Shown: positions 45,164-57,564, counted from the stretch's first letter. The stretch is 64,000 bases of DNA from Corynebacterium yudongzhengii (GCF_003065405.1 NZ_CP026947.1:124001-188000); one strand, 5' to 3'. Made by a program: numbers and translations. The notes: generated by a model from the sequence alone, not told the origin.

Positions 45164-45928
45164 CTACTTCTTCGCGGCGTCGAGGCGCTCGATGCGCAGA
45201 CGGTCGATGGCGGCGATTTCGAGGGGCTCGAGCTCGTCGAGACGCTGGCCGGTTGCCTTGGCCAGCAGTAGATCCGCCAGCTGCGGGTTGCGGGCGAGCA
45301 CGGGCCCGTGCATGTAGGTGGCGATCACGTTGCCCTGCACCGCGCCTTCGGCGCTGCGCTGGCGTTGGACGTCGGGAAGGTCTTCGGCGGTGGAGCGATC
45401 AGAGTTGCCGACGCCGTGGGTGATCCGTCCCAGCGGTTCCGCCTCCGAGCCGAGGATCGTGCCGCCGAGGTGATTTTCGAAGCCGGTCAGCGGCTCGGTG
45501 AGCTCGGCGGTGATGCCGGCGCGCGTCGGCTGCGTGGCCACCTCCCCGATGGCGCGTTGCTGCATGGGGGTGGTGGAGGCGTCGAGAAGCCCGACGCCGT
45601 CGACGTACTTGCCGGAGGCTCGGAAGGACTCACCGAGCACCTGCAGGCCGGCGCAGATCGCCAGGATCGGGGCGCCGGCGTCGGCCGCGCGGCTCAAACC
45701 GCCGTCGGCGATGAGGTGCTCCGCGGCGAGGATCTGGGCGGTGTCCTCGCCGCCGCCCATGGTGTAGACGTCGAGGGAGTCAGGCACCGGCTCGCCGAGG
45801 CGGATGGTCACGATCTCCGCGTCGATGTCGCGCATGCGGGCGCGCTGCCTTAAGACGAGGGCGTTGCCGTCGTCGCCATAAGTGCCCAAAACGTCCGGCA
45901 GAACCAGCCCGATCTCGAACTCAGCCAC
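45164..45928 (-). CDS. gatD: Lipid II isoglutaminyl synthase glutamine amidotransferase subunit GatD
   Basis: This 254-residue class-I glutaminase subunit hydrolyses glutamine and passes ammonia to MurT to amidate D-Glu of lipid II. The nucleophile is Cys92 in LAICAGLQVLGESF and the catalytic His is about 207 in ATYMHGPVLARNPQLAD. MGGGEDTAQ is the oxyanion region. It starts at GTG 45928 after GAGGAGG and overlaps the murT stop by 8 bases, so the subunits are coupled. Confidence 0.92.
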   Translation of the reverse strand: MAEFEIGLVLPDVLGTYGDDGNALVLRQRARMRDIDAEIVTIRLGEPVPDSLDVYTMGGGEDTAQILAAEHLIADGGLSRAADAGAPILAICAGLQVLGESFRASGKYVDGVGLLDASTTPMQQRAIGEVATQPTRAGITAELTEPLTGFENHLGGTILGSEAEPLGRITHGVGNSDRSTAEDLPDVQRQRSAEGAVQGNVIATYMHGPVLARNPQLADLLLAKATGQRLDELEPLEIAAIDRLRIERLDAAKK

Positions 45929-47201
45929 GGTAGTCCTCCTCCTTGGTCAGCGCCCGCTTGAGATCGTGCAGGGCGGTGTAGTTAGCCAACACCTCCACGC
46001 GCCCCGGCGGGCAGGCGCGGATCGCGGCGATGGTATCCGGGATGTGCTCGTGGGTGATCCCGGCGTAGACGAGACGCACCGCCAGGTCGGTGGCGCGCTC
46101 GCCGGCGGCCTTGACCTCGAGCTCGCCGAAGTCTTCGAAGCGCACGTCCCACAGCCAGGAGAGGTCCTCGCCGTCGCCCTGCTTCGCGTTGACGGCGATG
46201 ACGAGGCCGTCGGCGCTGCGATCGACCATCGTCAGCGCCTCCTGCCAGCCGGCCGGATTCTTGGCGAGAAGCAGGTGCACCTTATGCTCGCCGAGCTCCA
46301 CGGTGGTGTATCGGCCGGCGACGTTGTCGATGCCCTCGGCGGCGGCCAGCGCCTGGTCGAAGGGCACGTCGAAGGCCTCGACGGCCGCGGCGATGGCCTG
46401 GGTGGCGTTACCGCGATTGGCCCTGCCCGGCAGCTTCAGGCTCAACTCGGCCTGGCCGTTCGGGTGGGTGATGCCATCGTCGGTGACGATCCAGTCGGGG
46501 GTGGGGCGGCGGAACTGGCGGCCGTCGGCAAGAGGTTTGACCGCGTACCAGTCGTCGTCTGTGCGCACGACGTGCCCGCCGGTGCGCGGGCAGGTCACGG
46601 AGTCGCCGAGCCAGCCGGCGCCGGCGGAGACCCACACGACGTTCGGGGCGTCGTAGGCCACCGAGGTCATGAGTACGTCGTCACAGTTGGCGACGACCAG
46701 CATCTCCGGATGCGCCTCCACCGTCGAGCGCAGCGCCCGCTCGATCGAGTTGATCTCGCCGACGCGATCCAGCTGATCGCGGGTGAGGTTGAGCAGCACC
46801 AGCGCCTGCGGCTGCAGCTTGTCGGCCACGGCGGGCACGTGCAGCTCGTCGACCTCCAAGATGATCGCGTCCTTGTCACGGCCGGCCAAGAGAGCGGAGA
46901 TGATGCCGGCGTCCATGTTGTCGCCGCCCTCATTCGTGGCGACGGACTGCGTCTTCGCCACCGCGGCCGCCAGCATCCTCGTGGTGGTCGACTTGCCGTT
47001 CGTGCCGGTGACCAGCGCCGTCGGGCGGCCACCGCCGAGATCCGCCATGATCGTCGGATCGATAGCGTTGGCGATCAGGCCGCCGATCATGCCGCCGGCG
47101 CCGCGGCCGGTGGCGCGGGAGGCCTTGGTGGCGAGAGTCGCGGCGGTCGTCGCCACCGACGACCGCAGACGGCGGATCGGCCCGGGCAATCTCAGATTCA
47201 T
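45921..47201 (-). CDS. murT: Lipid II isoglutaminyl synthase catalytic subunit MurT
   Basis: This 426-residue Mur-ligase-like subunit activates the D-Glu carboxylate of lipid II with ATP. It has the P-loop ALVTGTNGKSTTTRMLAAAV (about residues 62-81), NLTRDQLDRVGEI and the C-terminal DUF1727-type domain for GatD binding (LSWLWDVRFEDFG). Most relatives insert a four-cysteine zinc ribbon after the central domain; here TCPRTGGHVV shows only one of the expected cysteines. ATG 47201 gives MNLRLPGPIRRLRSSVA. Confidence 0.9.
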   Translation of the reverse strand: MNLRLPGPIRRLRSSVATTAATLATKASRATGRGAGGMIGGLIANAIDPTIMADLGGGRPTALVTGTNGKSTTTRMLAAAVAKTQSVATNEGGDNMDAGIISALLAGRDKDAIILEVDELHVPAVADKLQPQALVLLNLTRDQLDRVGEINSIERALRSTVEAHPEMLVVANCDDVLMTSVAYDAPNVVWVSAGAGWLGDSVTCPRTGGHVVRTDDDWYAVKPLADGRQFRRPTPDWIVTDDGITHPNGQAELSLKLPGRANRGNATQAIAAAVEAFDVPFDQALAAAEGIDNVAGRYTTVELGEHKVHLLLAKNPAGWQEALTMVDRSADGLVIAVNAKQGDGEDLSWLWDVRFEDFGELEVKAAGERATDLAVRLVYAGITHEHIPDTIAAIRACPPGRVEVLANYTALHDLKRALTKEEDYRG

Positions 47202-47247
47202 GGGATATAGATTAATACGCCCGCCGGGCAATGCGGGCGCGCGCAAC

Positions 47248-48228
47248 TCATTGAGCGCGCAGCGACTCCGCCAGCTGCAAAAACTCCTCGTCGCTGACCA
47301 AGGCGATCCCCTTGCGGTGGGCGTGCATCGCCTTTCCGCGCAGGTCAGTACGCTCATTGCTCACCACGAGAGAGGTCTCGCGGGTGAGCTTTTCCGAATA
47401 CGCCAGCTCCGCGGCCATGCACGCCGCGATGATCTCGTTGGGATCGATCGCCACCTCTGGGGCGACCACGACCTCCATGCCCTTCTGCGGGCCTTGAGCC
47501 GCATCGTAGCGTCCCGGGTTCTCATGCGGGCGCGGCGCATTCGCCGCCTCAACCCGCACCGTGGAGCGCTGCAGCCCCACCTTGTCCGCCTGCAGCTCCT
47601 GCGGATCCCGGCTCGCGATCCCGCCGCGCTTACGCTGGGCGAAATACAACTCGATGAGCGCCTCAGTCTGTTGACGCGCGAACTCGGCCTCCGCCTGCTG
47701 CGCGCGCTGCACCGACGCCTCAGGCGCGGGCGTATCCAGCCCATAGCGCGCGGCCACGGCGAGCAGTCGCGTATCGACGAGCGACACCCCCTGCCGCCGC
47801 GCCGTCGCCAGCGTGTCGACGATCCGGTCCGGACGGGGTACATGCCCCACCCGGCGGCGCCGTCGCGAGCGTCCCCGGCCGCGCGAGCGGTTCGCCCGCG
47901 CCGCCGCTGTCATCGCGCGCCGCGCCTCAGCCACGATGAAACCCCACGTCTCGGGGCCGCGGTGAGTGATGAGGGTGCGGCCGTCGATAAGCGCATCCAA
48001 CTTCTTGAGCACCCGATTGAAGGGTTGGCCCTGCGCGACTTCGGCGTGGGTGAGTCCGTGCATGTGGCGGGGGCCCGGGTCCGTGCCGGGATCGAACACG
48101 AAGTGATGGTCCTCGCCGCGGTTGCCTTCGGAGTCGAAGGTCACCGCGTCGAGGGTGATCAGGCGGCTGGTCGCCGGGTGGATGCCGCTGGCGTGGGTGA
48201 CGACCGCGACGAAAGGGTAGGAATCCAT
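47248..48228 (-). CDS. DnaQ-like exonuclease fold with degenerate active site, plus C-terminal BRCT domain
   Basis: This 326-residue protein matches the syntenic DNA polymerase III epsilon-like gene next to leuA in actinobacteria. The N-terminal fold is recognisable (FVAVVTHASGIHPATSRLI, HMHGLTHAEV), but the metal-binding DxE of exonuclease motif I is replaced by Val10 and His12. The motif II HN...FD region reads THRGPETWGFIVAEA. An Arg-rich linker follows (about 115-130), and a C-terminal BRCT domain (TRETSLVVSNERTDLRGKAMH). Proofreading activity is therefore unlikely. It starts directly at the leuA stop with no gap. Confidence 0.75.
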   Translation of the reverse strand: MDSYPFVAVVTHASGIHPATSRLITLDAVTFDSEGNRGEDHHFVFDPGTDPGPRHMHGLTHAEVAQGQPFNRVLKKLDALIDGRTLITHRGPETWGFIVAEARRAMTAAARANRSRGRGRSRRRRRVGHVPRPDRIVDTLATARRQGVSLVDTRLLAVAARYGLDTPAPEASVQRAQQAEAEFARQQTEALIELYFAQRKRGGIASRDPQELQADKVGLQRSTVRVEAANAPRPHENPGRYDAAQGPQKGMEVVVAPEVAIDPNEIIAACMAAELAYSEKLTRETSLVVSNERTDLRGKAMHAHRKGIALVSDEEFLQLAESLRAQ

Positions 48229-50070
<1,842 letters not shown>

Positions 50071-50133
50071 TCAACCAGTCCTTTGGGGTGTGTGCGGCTT
50101 AGCGTGTGAGGCGTGCCATCGGTTTATTCTTCC

Positions 50134-50174
50134 ACGGCCGGCGACGACAAACTCCGCGACGGGGTGCCGGCCGT
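50134..50174 (-). promoter_or_regulatory. Hairpin between the leader peptide and leuA (candidate attenuator)
   Basis: ACGGCCGGC (50134-50142) and GCCGGCCGT (50166-50174) form a perfect 9-bp stem around a 23-base loop, 66 bases before leuA. On the minus strand the stem is followed by GGAAGAATAAACC rather than a T-run, so control may act on translation or through alternative pairing rather than a simple terminator. Confidence 0.6.
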
Positions 50175-50185
50175 GTGTGATCCGA

Positions 50186-50254
50186 TCAGGCCCCGCCGCG
50201 GCTAAGAAGGAGGCCGCTAAAAGGCAGCTGGTAAGAGCGCATACCCGGCAGCAT
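50186..50254 (-). CDS. leuL: leuA leader peptide
   Basis: This is a 22-codon frame, MLPGMRSYQLPFSGLLLSRG plus two residues, with CTG at codons 2 and 10 and three consecutive leucine codons (CTC CTT CTT) near its end. The stop lies 12 bases before the hairpin and about 120 bases before leuA. No ribosome-binding site precedes ATG 50254, so it would be leaderless, which is common in corynebacteria, or begin at ATG 50242. Stalling at scarce Leu-tRNA would expose or hide the downstream hairpin. Leu-codon leaders before actinobacterial leuA have been predicted previously. Confidence 0.65.
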   Translation of the reverse strand: MLPGMRSYQLPFSGLLLSRGGA

Positions 50255-50349
50255 AGTGAAGACGGTCACGATTGTCGACTTCGGTGGGGTGCGTGGGGGT
50301 TGTCGATAGTGCGCGCCAGCATTCGAAGCATTCGCCGCAGCACAAACCC

Positions 50350-51201
50350 TCACACCCGTTTCCGCGTCAGCATGAACGTCGCGGCGATCATGCCCACCAA
50401 GGCGAGCCCCATGGCGGCCCATCCGAGCGCAGTCGATACCTGGAACTGCTCGCGCAGCACGGCGTAGCCCAAGCTGAAGGCAACGATCGGCTCGGAGACT
50501 GTCATGGCGGGCAGGCTGTGACGCAGCGCGCCGGCGTTGAAGGAGTACTGCTGCACGGTGGTTCCCAGTGTGGCCCCGAGGATGAGGCCGTAGGTCTCCC
50601 AGTTCGCGATCACACCCCAGGCCCCTTGGGTGAGGGCGATGTCGACGAATGCCTTCGATAGCACCGCCACGTATCCGAACAACGCGCCGGTGACCACACC
50701 CAGCGCCAGGGCCCGCGAGGGCCCGCGCAAAAACTCCGCGAGCACCCATATGCCGCCCAAGACGAGGGCGCCGAGGCCGAAGGCCCACACCCAGCGCTCC
50801 CATGGTGGTTGGGTGTCGCCGGCGGCGGGGCGGCCGAGGAGAACGAGGACGGTGACGGACGCCGTCAAGACCAGTGCCCAGAAGGTTTCATGGGCTCGCA
50901 TGCGCCTCCCGTCGTACCACGTTGCCAGCGGAAGGGTGAACATGAGCGACAGCACCAGAATGGGTTGCACGACCAGCAAGGTGCCGAAGCCGAGTGCCAC
51001 GATCTGGAACCCGTACCCGAGCAGCGCGGTGCCGGTGCCGGCCCACCAGAGGGGCTGGCGGATGGCGTTGATCACCGGCGAGCTCTTGAAGGAGCCGTCG
51101 AGTGTTGCATCAGCCGCGATTCGGTGGCGCACGACGGTTCCCCAGGCGATGGTCAGGGCGGATGCCAGCGCGAAGACCACCGCGAGAAGATTGCTGTGCA
51201 C
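50350..51201 (-). CDS. DMT-superfamily transporter (EamA-like)
   Basis: This ~283-residue membrane protein has about ten helices in two repeats. The first begins LLAVVFALASALTIAWGTVVRHRIA and the last ends GWAAMGLALVGMIAATFMLTRKRV, with a basic C-terminus. It is the DMT protein commonly found between leuA and lysC in corynebacteria; the substrate is unknown. GTG 51201 is chosen to place the first helix at the N-terminus. It lacks a strong ribosome-binding site and a TTG 18 bases upstream is possible. Confidence 0.75.
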   Translation of the reverse strand: MHSNLLAVVFALASALTIAWGTVVRHRIAADATLDGSFKSSPVINAIRQPLWWAGTGTALLGYGFQIVALGFGTLLVVQPILVLSLMFTLPLATWYDGRRMRAHETFWALVLTASVTVLVLLGRPAAGDTQPPWERWVWAFGLGALVLGGIWVLAEFLRGPSRALALGVVTGALFGYVAVLSKAFVDIALTQGAWGVIANWETYGLILGATLGTTVQQYSFNAGALRHSLPAMTVSEPIVAFSLGYAVLREQFQVSTALGWAAMGLALVGMIAATFMLTRKRV

Positions 51202-51340
51202 GGCTTCAGAGGGTACTCGCAAAGTGTGGGGGAGGTGGTAGGGGCACAGGCGGGCGCGGTGGGGGAGGGAGTGGCTAAAGTAGTTGCCTGAGTCTAAAAA
51301 TTCGATTCCCTTGACCCCGAGACCGAAAGGTGGCCGCCAC

Positions 51341-52606
51341 GTGGCACTGGTCGTCCAGAAATACGGAGGCTCCTCGCTCGAGTCCGCGGAGCGTATCCGC
51401 GCGGTCGCGGAGAGGATTGTCGCCACTAAGAAGGCGGGCAATGAGGTCGTCGTCGTGTGCTCCGCTATGGGGGATACGACCGATGAGCTCTTGGACCTCG
51501 CCGAGCAGGTGAACCCTGTCCCGCCGGCGCGTGAGATGGACATGCTCTTAACCGCCGGCGAGCGTATCTCGAATGCTTTGGTGGCCATGGCGATTTCTTC
51601 CTTCGGCGCCGAAGCTCAGTCCTTTACCGGCTCGCAGGCCGGCGTGCTCACCACTGAGCGTCACGGCAACGCCCGCATCGTCGATGTCACCCCGGGGCGT
51701 GTGCGCGAGGCGCTGGATAACGACAAGATCTGCATCGTCGCCGGTTTCCAGGGCGTGAATAAGGATTCCCGCGACGTCACCACCTTGGGCCGCGGTGGCT
51801 CGGACACCACGGCCGTCGCCCTAGCGGCGGCGCTGGATGCGGATGTCTGCGAGATCTACTCGGATGTCGACGGCGTCTACACCGCCGACCCCCGCATCGT
51901 CCCGGACGCGCAGAAGCTGGAGAAGCTGTGCTTCGAGGAGATGCTCGAGCTCGCGGCGTGTGGCTCGAAGATTCTGGTGCTCCGCAGCGTGGAGTACGCT
52001 CGCGCGTTCAACGTCCCGATGCGCGTCCGCTCGTCTTATAGCAACGACCCCGGCACCCTCGTTGCCGGCTCTTTGGAGGATATTCCCGTGGAAGAAGCAG
52101 TCCTGACCGGAGTCTCTACCGACAATTCCGAAGCCAAGATCACCATCCTGGGTGTCCAGGACACCCCCGGCGAGGCCGCCAAGGTGTTCCGCGCGCTGGC
52201 CGATGCCGAGATCAACATCGACATGGTGCTGCAGAACATCTCCTCGGTCGAGGACAACACCACCGACATCACCTTCACGTGCCCGCGTAACGACGGGCCC
52301 CGCGCCCTCGAGCTGCTCAGCAAGCTGCAGGACGAGGGTCGCTGGGCGGACGTTCTGTATGACGACCAGATCGGCAAGGTCTCCCTGGTCGGCGCCGGCA
52401 TGAAGTCGCACCCGGGGGTGACCGCGGAGTTCTCCGAGGCGCTGCGCGATCAGAACATCAACATCGAGATGTTCACCACCTCCGAGATCCGCATCACCGC
52501 CGTCGTCCGCGAGCATGACCTGGCGAACGCCGCCCGCGCGCTGCACGACAAGTTCCGGTTGGGTGGCGACGAAGTCGCTACCGTCTACGCCGGCACCGGT
52601 CGCTAG
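51341..52606 (+). CDS. lysC: Aspartokinase
   Basis: This 421-residue aspartokinase is the entry point to lysine, threonine and methionine. It starts at GTG 51341 with [19 protein letters not shown], the same length and start as C. glutamicum LysC. The kinase domain has [33 protein letters not shown]. Two ACT domains follow from about residue 250, where concerted Lys+Thr feedback acts; [14 protein letters not shown] retains the wild-type residues of the feedback site. The internal beta-subunit start, ATG in C. glutamicum, is TTG here (SLEDIPVEE, about 52074), so a separate beta chain is less certain. Confidence 0.95.
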   Translation: MALVVQKYGGSSLESAERIRAVAERIVATKKAGNEVVVVCSAMGDTTDELLDLAEQVNPVPPAREMDMLLTAGERISNALVAMAISSFGAEAQSFTGSQAGVLTTERHGNARIVDVTPGRVREALDNDKICIVAGFQGVNKDSRDVTTLGRGGSDTTAVALAAALDADVCEIYSDVDGVYTADPRIVPDAQKLEKLCFEEMLELAACGSKILVLRSVEYARAFNVPMRVRSSYSNDPGTLVAGSLEDIPVEEAVLTGVSTDNSEAKITILGVQDTPGEAAKVFRALADAEINIDMVLQNISSVEDNTTDITFTCPRNDGPRALELLSKLQDEGRWADVLYDDQIGKVSLVGAGMKSHPGVTAEFSEALRDQNINIEMFTTSEIRITAVVREHDLANAARALHDKFRLGGDEVATVYAGTGR

Positions 52607-53665
<1,059 letters not shown>

Positions 53666-53687
53666 TACTTAAAGACAGCAGAGCACA

Positions 53688-53719
53688 AAGGCCCCCGAGG
53701 TGAAAACCTCCGGGGCCTT
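53688..53719. terminator. Bidirectional-type terminator hairpin after asd
   Basis: AAGGCCCCCGAGGT pairs with ACCTCCGGGGCCTT (one mismatch) around a GAAA loop. It lies between the converging asd and YkvI-like genes. Confidence 0.8.
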
Positions 53720-53742
53720 ATCTCATGCGCCTGGGATACTGA

Positions 53743-55116
53743 CTACTTGTCCTTGTCGTCGGTATCGAGGGCGGCGGACGAGCCGGACTCGTCGTCCTTG
53801 TCCTCGTAGGGCACGGGGTCGGTGTGGGTGACGTAGGCGACGGTGTTCGGCAGGTCGTCGCGGTCGTAGTCGGGCAGGCTCTCGTCTTCTTCGAGCTTGT
53901 GGTGGACTTCGTCTTCGATGTTCTCGGTGAAGTCCTTGTCCTCGATGTTCGACGAGGCGGTGAGCTTCGCCAGCTCGCGTTCGTTGCGCTTGGAGAAGCG
54001 CAGGCGCGGGTCGTACTTGCGCTCGGTGAGGGCGAAGGCGCGGGCGCGGCGGCGTCCCTCGGAGCGCAGCTTCTGCCCGCCGCGCAGCCAGGCGACGGAG
54101 AGCACGATGATCATGAAGACGCCCATGTAGCCGAGCAGCGGGTACAGGTAGGCGACGAGGGATTCGAAGCCGACGAAGGACAGCACGAAGCCGATGAGGC
54201 AGGCGGCGATGAACACGGGGCGGTACAGGTGCCGACGCTTACGCGTCAGCCGCTTACCCAGTGCGTAGAACATGCCGATCGCGGTGTTGAAGATCATGCC
54301 GAAGACCACGATCGCCATGGCGTAGCCGAGCCAGGGGTGGATGTTGGTGATCAGGGTGAGTACGGGGAGGGCGTCGTCGGCAACTAATTCCACCTCGAGG
54401 AACAGGGCGAGCACCAGAAGCAGCAGCATGCCGAGGAAGAAGGCGCCGCCGAGCACGCCGCCGAAGCCGGCGGCCTTCGTGTCCATCATGTTGCCGCCGA
54501 TGACGATGGTCATGGAGACTGCGGTCATGACGCAGAGGCCGATGTAGTTCAGTGCGGAGATCCACCAGTTGGGCAGGGTGGTGTCCACGTTGGCGGTCAC
54601 GTTGTTGAGGTGGGCGATGTCCCAGTCCGCGGTGACCAGCGTCCAGATGGTCACGAAAGCAATGAACAGGATGACGAAAGGCGTGATCGCGCCGATGACG
54701 GCGGTGACCTTGTTGACGTCGAGCATGCCCGTGATCAGGACCAACACGAGCATGATCAGCGCGCCGACCCAGACCGGGATACCGAACTGCTGCTCCAGGT
54801 TTGAGCCGCCGCCGGCGAACATGACGAAGCCGATGGAAAACAGCGTGATGATCGTGGCGATGTCCAGAATCCAGGCGACCGCTTTATTCGAGATCGACGA
54901 GAGCACGCTTAAGTGCTCGCGGGCCTGGTAGTAGGAGCCGAGCTGGAGCAGGGCGATGCCTGAGATGGTCATGAGGATGGCGGCGACAGCCACACCCGCC
55001 AGGCCCCAGTAACCGAAAGCGACGAAGTACTGCAGAGCCTCCTGGCCGGAGGCGAAGCCCGCACCGACGATAATGCCGGTGAAGGCCAAAGCTATGGATA
55101 AAGCGCGTTTCCACAT
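53743..55116 (-). CDS. YkvI-like membrane protein, LeuT-fold-related transporter of unknown substrate
   Basis: This 457-residue protein has about ten helices in residues 1-345, beginning ALSIALAFTGIIVGAGFASGQEALQYF. The GAGFASGQE motif is the hallmark of the YkvI/APC-related family. A hydrophilic, strongly acidic C-terminal tail of ~110 residues has no recognisable domain. It is the gene typically found between asd and sigC in corynebacteria. No function is established that I can cite. The start at 55116 gives MWKRALSI. Confidence 0.75.
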   Translation of the reverse strand: MWKRALSIALAFTGIIVGAGFASGQEALQYFVAFGYWGLAGVAVAAILMTISGIALLQLGSYYQAREHLSVLSSISNKAVAWILDIATIITLFSIGFVMFAGGGSNLEQQFGIPVWVGALIMLVLVLITGMLDVNKVTAVIGAITPFVILFIAFVTIWTLVTADWDIAHLNNVTANVDTTLPNWWISALNYIGLCVMTAVSMTIVIGGNMMDTKAAGFGGVLGGAFFLGMLLLLVLALFLEVELVADDALPVLTLITNIHPWLGYAMAIVVFGMIFNTAIGMFYALGKRLTRKRRHLYRPVFIAACLIGFVLSFVGFESLVAYLYPLLGYMGVFMIIVLSVAWLRGGQKLRSEGRRRARAFALTERKYDPRLRFSKRNERELAKLTASSNIEDKDFTENIEDEVHHKLEEDESLPDYDRDDLPNTVAYVTHTDPVPYEDKDDESGSSAALDTDDKDK

Positions 55117-55185
55117 AACGGGGAATCTCCCGGAATCCAGTATTCAATAGAGGAACAGATACAACCCATTTATTATAACGTTGGA

Positions 55186-55743
55186 TCACTCTTGTTCCTG
55201 GTGTTGGATGAGATCCCTGCGTGCACGGGCGACGCGCGAGCGGATCGTGCCGATGCGCACCCCGGCGATGCGGGCGGCTTCTTCGTAGGAATAGCCCAGT
55301 ACCTGCGTTAATACGAGTGCTTCTCGACGATCGGCGGGCAGGGCGTCGAGAAGCGCACGAGCGTCGATCATCTCACTCCACTCGCCGGGGTCGGCGCCGC
55401 GGGCGGGGTGCTCGGCGGCGGCATCCTCGTACTCGGTGGCGGATTTGCGCGGGCGGGCGCGCTCGTGGCGGATGTTGTCGATCCAGGTGCGGCGGGCGAG
55501 CGACATGAGCCAGGTGCGTGCCGACGAGCGCGCCGCGAAAGACGACAGCGAACTGATGACCTTGAGGTAGGTCTCTTGCGTGAGGTCGTCGGCGATCTCG
55601 GGTCCGCCGAGGTGGGCGAGCAGGCGCCAGACGTCGTCTTGGGTGGCGCGGATGAACTCATTCAATGCGTTGCGATCGCCGCGACCAGCGCGGAGGGCGA
55701 GTTCAGTGACTCGTTCATCCTCGCGCGCTGAGTGGTACGACAC
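55186..55743 (-). CDS. sigC: ECF RNA polymerase sigma factor SigC
   Basis: This 185-residue group-4 sigma factor has sigma-2 (QDDVWRLLAHLGGPEIADDLTQETYLKVI), a variable linker, and sigma-4 with the helix-turn-helix GYSYEEAARIAGVRIGTIRSRVARA. It lies divergent from katA, the same arrangement as C. glutamicum sigC-katA, which supports the name. It starts at GTG 55743. The 211-base region to katA carries the promoters of both genes. Confidence 0.88.
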   Translation of the reverse strand: MSYHSAREDERVTELALRAGRGDRNALNEFIRATQDDVWRLLAHLGGPEIADDLTQETYLKVISSLSSFAARSSARTWLMSLARRTWIDNIRHERARPRKSATEYEDAAAEHPARGADPGEWSEMIDARALLDALPADRREALVLTQVLGYSYEEAARIAGVRIGTIRSRVARARRDLIQHQEQE

Positions 55744-55921
55744 CTGCTAGACGTTAGCAGGTCAGCGCTTTAAAACGGGCATGCTCGGCCCGGGGGATCA
55801 GGGGGTGCGCGCTCGCGTTCATGAGAAAACTCTGATGCATGCGGCTACCGTGGGAGATGTCACCGTGGTTTTCTTGCGCGGTGCGAGACAGTTCAACTAC
55901 CATCGTTAGACAGCACCGATC

Positions 55922-55935
55922 AATCGTGATCGATT
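55922..55935. promoter_or_regulatory. Short palindrome upstream of katA
   Basis: AATCG and CGATT flank TGAT 20 bases before the katA start, just upstream of the ribosome-binding site AGGAAGG. It could be an operator for a redox regulator; no specific factor can be assigned. Confidence 0.3.
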
Positions 55936-55954
55936 AATAGGAAGGCAGTGACAC

Positions 55955-57511
55955 ATGTCTAACGTCGACGACGTACTGAACCGGGGACTGCAGTCTCCGT
56001 CCACCGACCACACCCAGCGCCACAACGGTGCCGAGGTGGCCTCTGAGAACCACTCCATTACCCAGGGCCGCCAGGGCGCGGTCATCCTCGATGACATCCA
56101 CCTCATCGAGAAGCTGGCCCACTTCAACCGCGAAATGGTGCCGGACCGCATCCCGCACGCCAAGGGCCACGGCGCCTTCGGTGAGCTGCACGTCACCGAG
56201 GATGTCTCGCAGTACACCAAGGCCCAGCTCTTCCAGCCGGGCACCGTCACCCCGATGGCCGGCCGCTTCTCGACGGTCGCCGGCGAGTCCGGCTCCCCGG
56301 ACACCTGGCGCGACGTCCACGGCTTCGCCCTGCGCTTCTACACCGAAGAGGGCAACTACGACATCGTGGGCAACAACACCCCGGTCTTCTTCGTGCGCGA
56401 TCCCATGAAGTTCCCGGACTTCATCCACTCGCAGAAGCGCCACCCGCAGACCGGCCTGCGCGACGCCGACATGCAGTGGGATTTCTGGACCCGCACCCCG
56501 GAGTCCGCACACCAGGTCACCTACCTGATGGGCGGCCGCGGCACCCCGAAGACCACCCGCCACCAGAACGGCTACGGCTCCCACACCTTCCAGTGGATCA
56601 ACAAGGACAACGAGGCCTTCTGGGTGAAGTACCACTTCATCTCCCAGCAGGGCGTGGAGAACTTCACCGACGCCGAGGCCGAGCAGAAGGCCGGCGAAAA
56701 CGCCGACTACCACCGCGAGGACCTGTTCAACGCCATCGAGAACGGCGACTACCCGCGCTGGGACGTCTACGTCCAGGTCATGCCGGTCGACGAAGCGGAG
56801 AACTACCGCTACAACCCGTTCGACCTGACCAAGACCTGGTCCAAGAAGGACTACCCGCGCATCAAGGTCGGCTACTTCGAGCTCAACCGCAACCCGATCA
56901 ACTACTTCGCCCAGATCGAGCAGCTGGCCCTGGACCCGGGCAACCTGGTACCGGGCATCGGATTCTCGCCGGACAAGATGCTGCAGGGTCGCGTCTTCGC
57001 CTACGCCGACCAGCAGCGCTACCGCATCGGGCCGAACTACCGTCAGCTGCCGGTCAACCGTCCGCTCAACGACATCCACAACTACTCGCAGCACGGCCAG
57101 ATGAACTACGAGTTCCAGGCTGCGGACCGCCCGCCGTACACCCCGAACAAGACCCGCTGGGGTGCCGGCTACCTGGATGACGGCGAGACCTCGAACCACG
57201 GAGACTACTTCTCCGAGGAGAACGTCTACGGTGAGCCCACCGACGCCATGCGTGGCGCCGACCACCACGGTGGCGACAAGCTCTACCGCGGGGCCTACGT
57301 CCAGCACGAGGAAGACGGCGACTTCGTCCAGCCGGGCATCCTCTACCGCGAGGTCATGGACGACGAGGAGAAGGAAGCCCTCGCCAACAACATCGCCGGC
57401 GCCATGGCTGGCGTCTCCCCGGAGACCGAGGAGCGCTGCTACTGGTACTGGAGCCAGGTCGACGAGTACCTGGGCAACCGCGTCAAGGAGATCTTCACCT
57501 CCTCGAAGTAA
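55955..57511 (+). CDS. katA: Monofunctional haem catalase
   Basis: This 518-residue small-subunit catalase decomposes H2O2. [20 protein letters not shown] contains the distal catalytic His, [23 protein letters not shown] the conserved Asn/NADPH-side region, and [24 protein letters not shown] the proximal Tyr haem ligand. ATG 55955 follows AGGAAGG. It is divergent from sigC. Confidence 0.95.
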   Translation: MSNVDDVLNRGLQSPSTDHTQRHNGAEVASENHSITQGRQGAVILDDIHLIEKLAHFNREMVPDRIPHAKGHGAFGELHVTEDVSQYTKAQLFQPGTVTPMAGRFSTVAGESGSPDTWRDVHGFALRFYTEEGNYDIVGNNTPVFFVRDPMKFPDFIHSQKRHPQTGLRDADMQWDFWTRTPESAHQVTYLMGGRGTPKTTRHQNGYGSHTFQWINKDNEAFWVKYHFISQQGVENFTDAEAEQKAGENADYHREDLFNAIENGDYPRWDVYVQVMPVDEAENYRYNPFDLTKTWSKKDYPRIKVGYFELNRNPINYFAQIEQLALDPGNLVPGIGFSPDKMLQGRVFAYADQQRYRIGPNYRQLPVNRPLNDIHNYSQHGQMNYEFQAADRPPYTPNKTRWGAGYLDDGETSNHGDYFSEENVYGEPTDAMRGADHHGGDKLYRGAYVQHEEDGDFVQPGILYREVMDDEEKEALANNIAGAMAGVSPETEERCYWYWSQVDEYLGNRVKEIFTSSK

Positions 57512-57523
57512 GCGGTGATGTTT

Positions 57524-57564
57524 AAGCGCCCGCTGCGGACCGTTGGTTCGTGGCGGGCGCTTTT
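57524..57564 (+). terminator. Terminator after katA
   Basis: AAGCGCCCGC pairs perfectly with GCGGGCGCTT around a 19-base loop, ending in TTTT. Confidence 0.82.

Noticed and set aside
53688..53719. Riboswitch downstream of asd
   Set aside because: It lies after the stop between convergent genes and is a simple GAAA-capped terminator hairpin.
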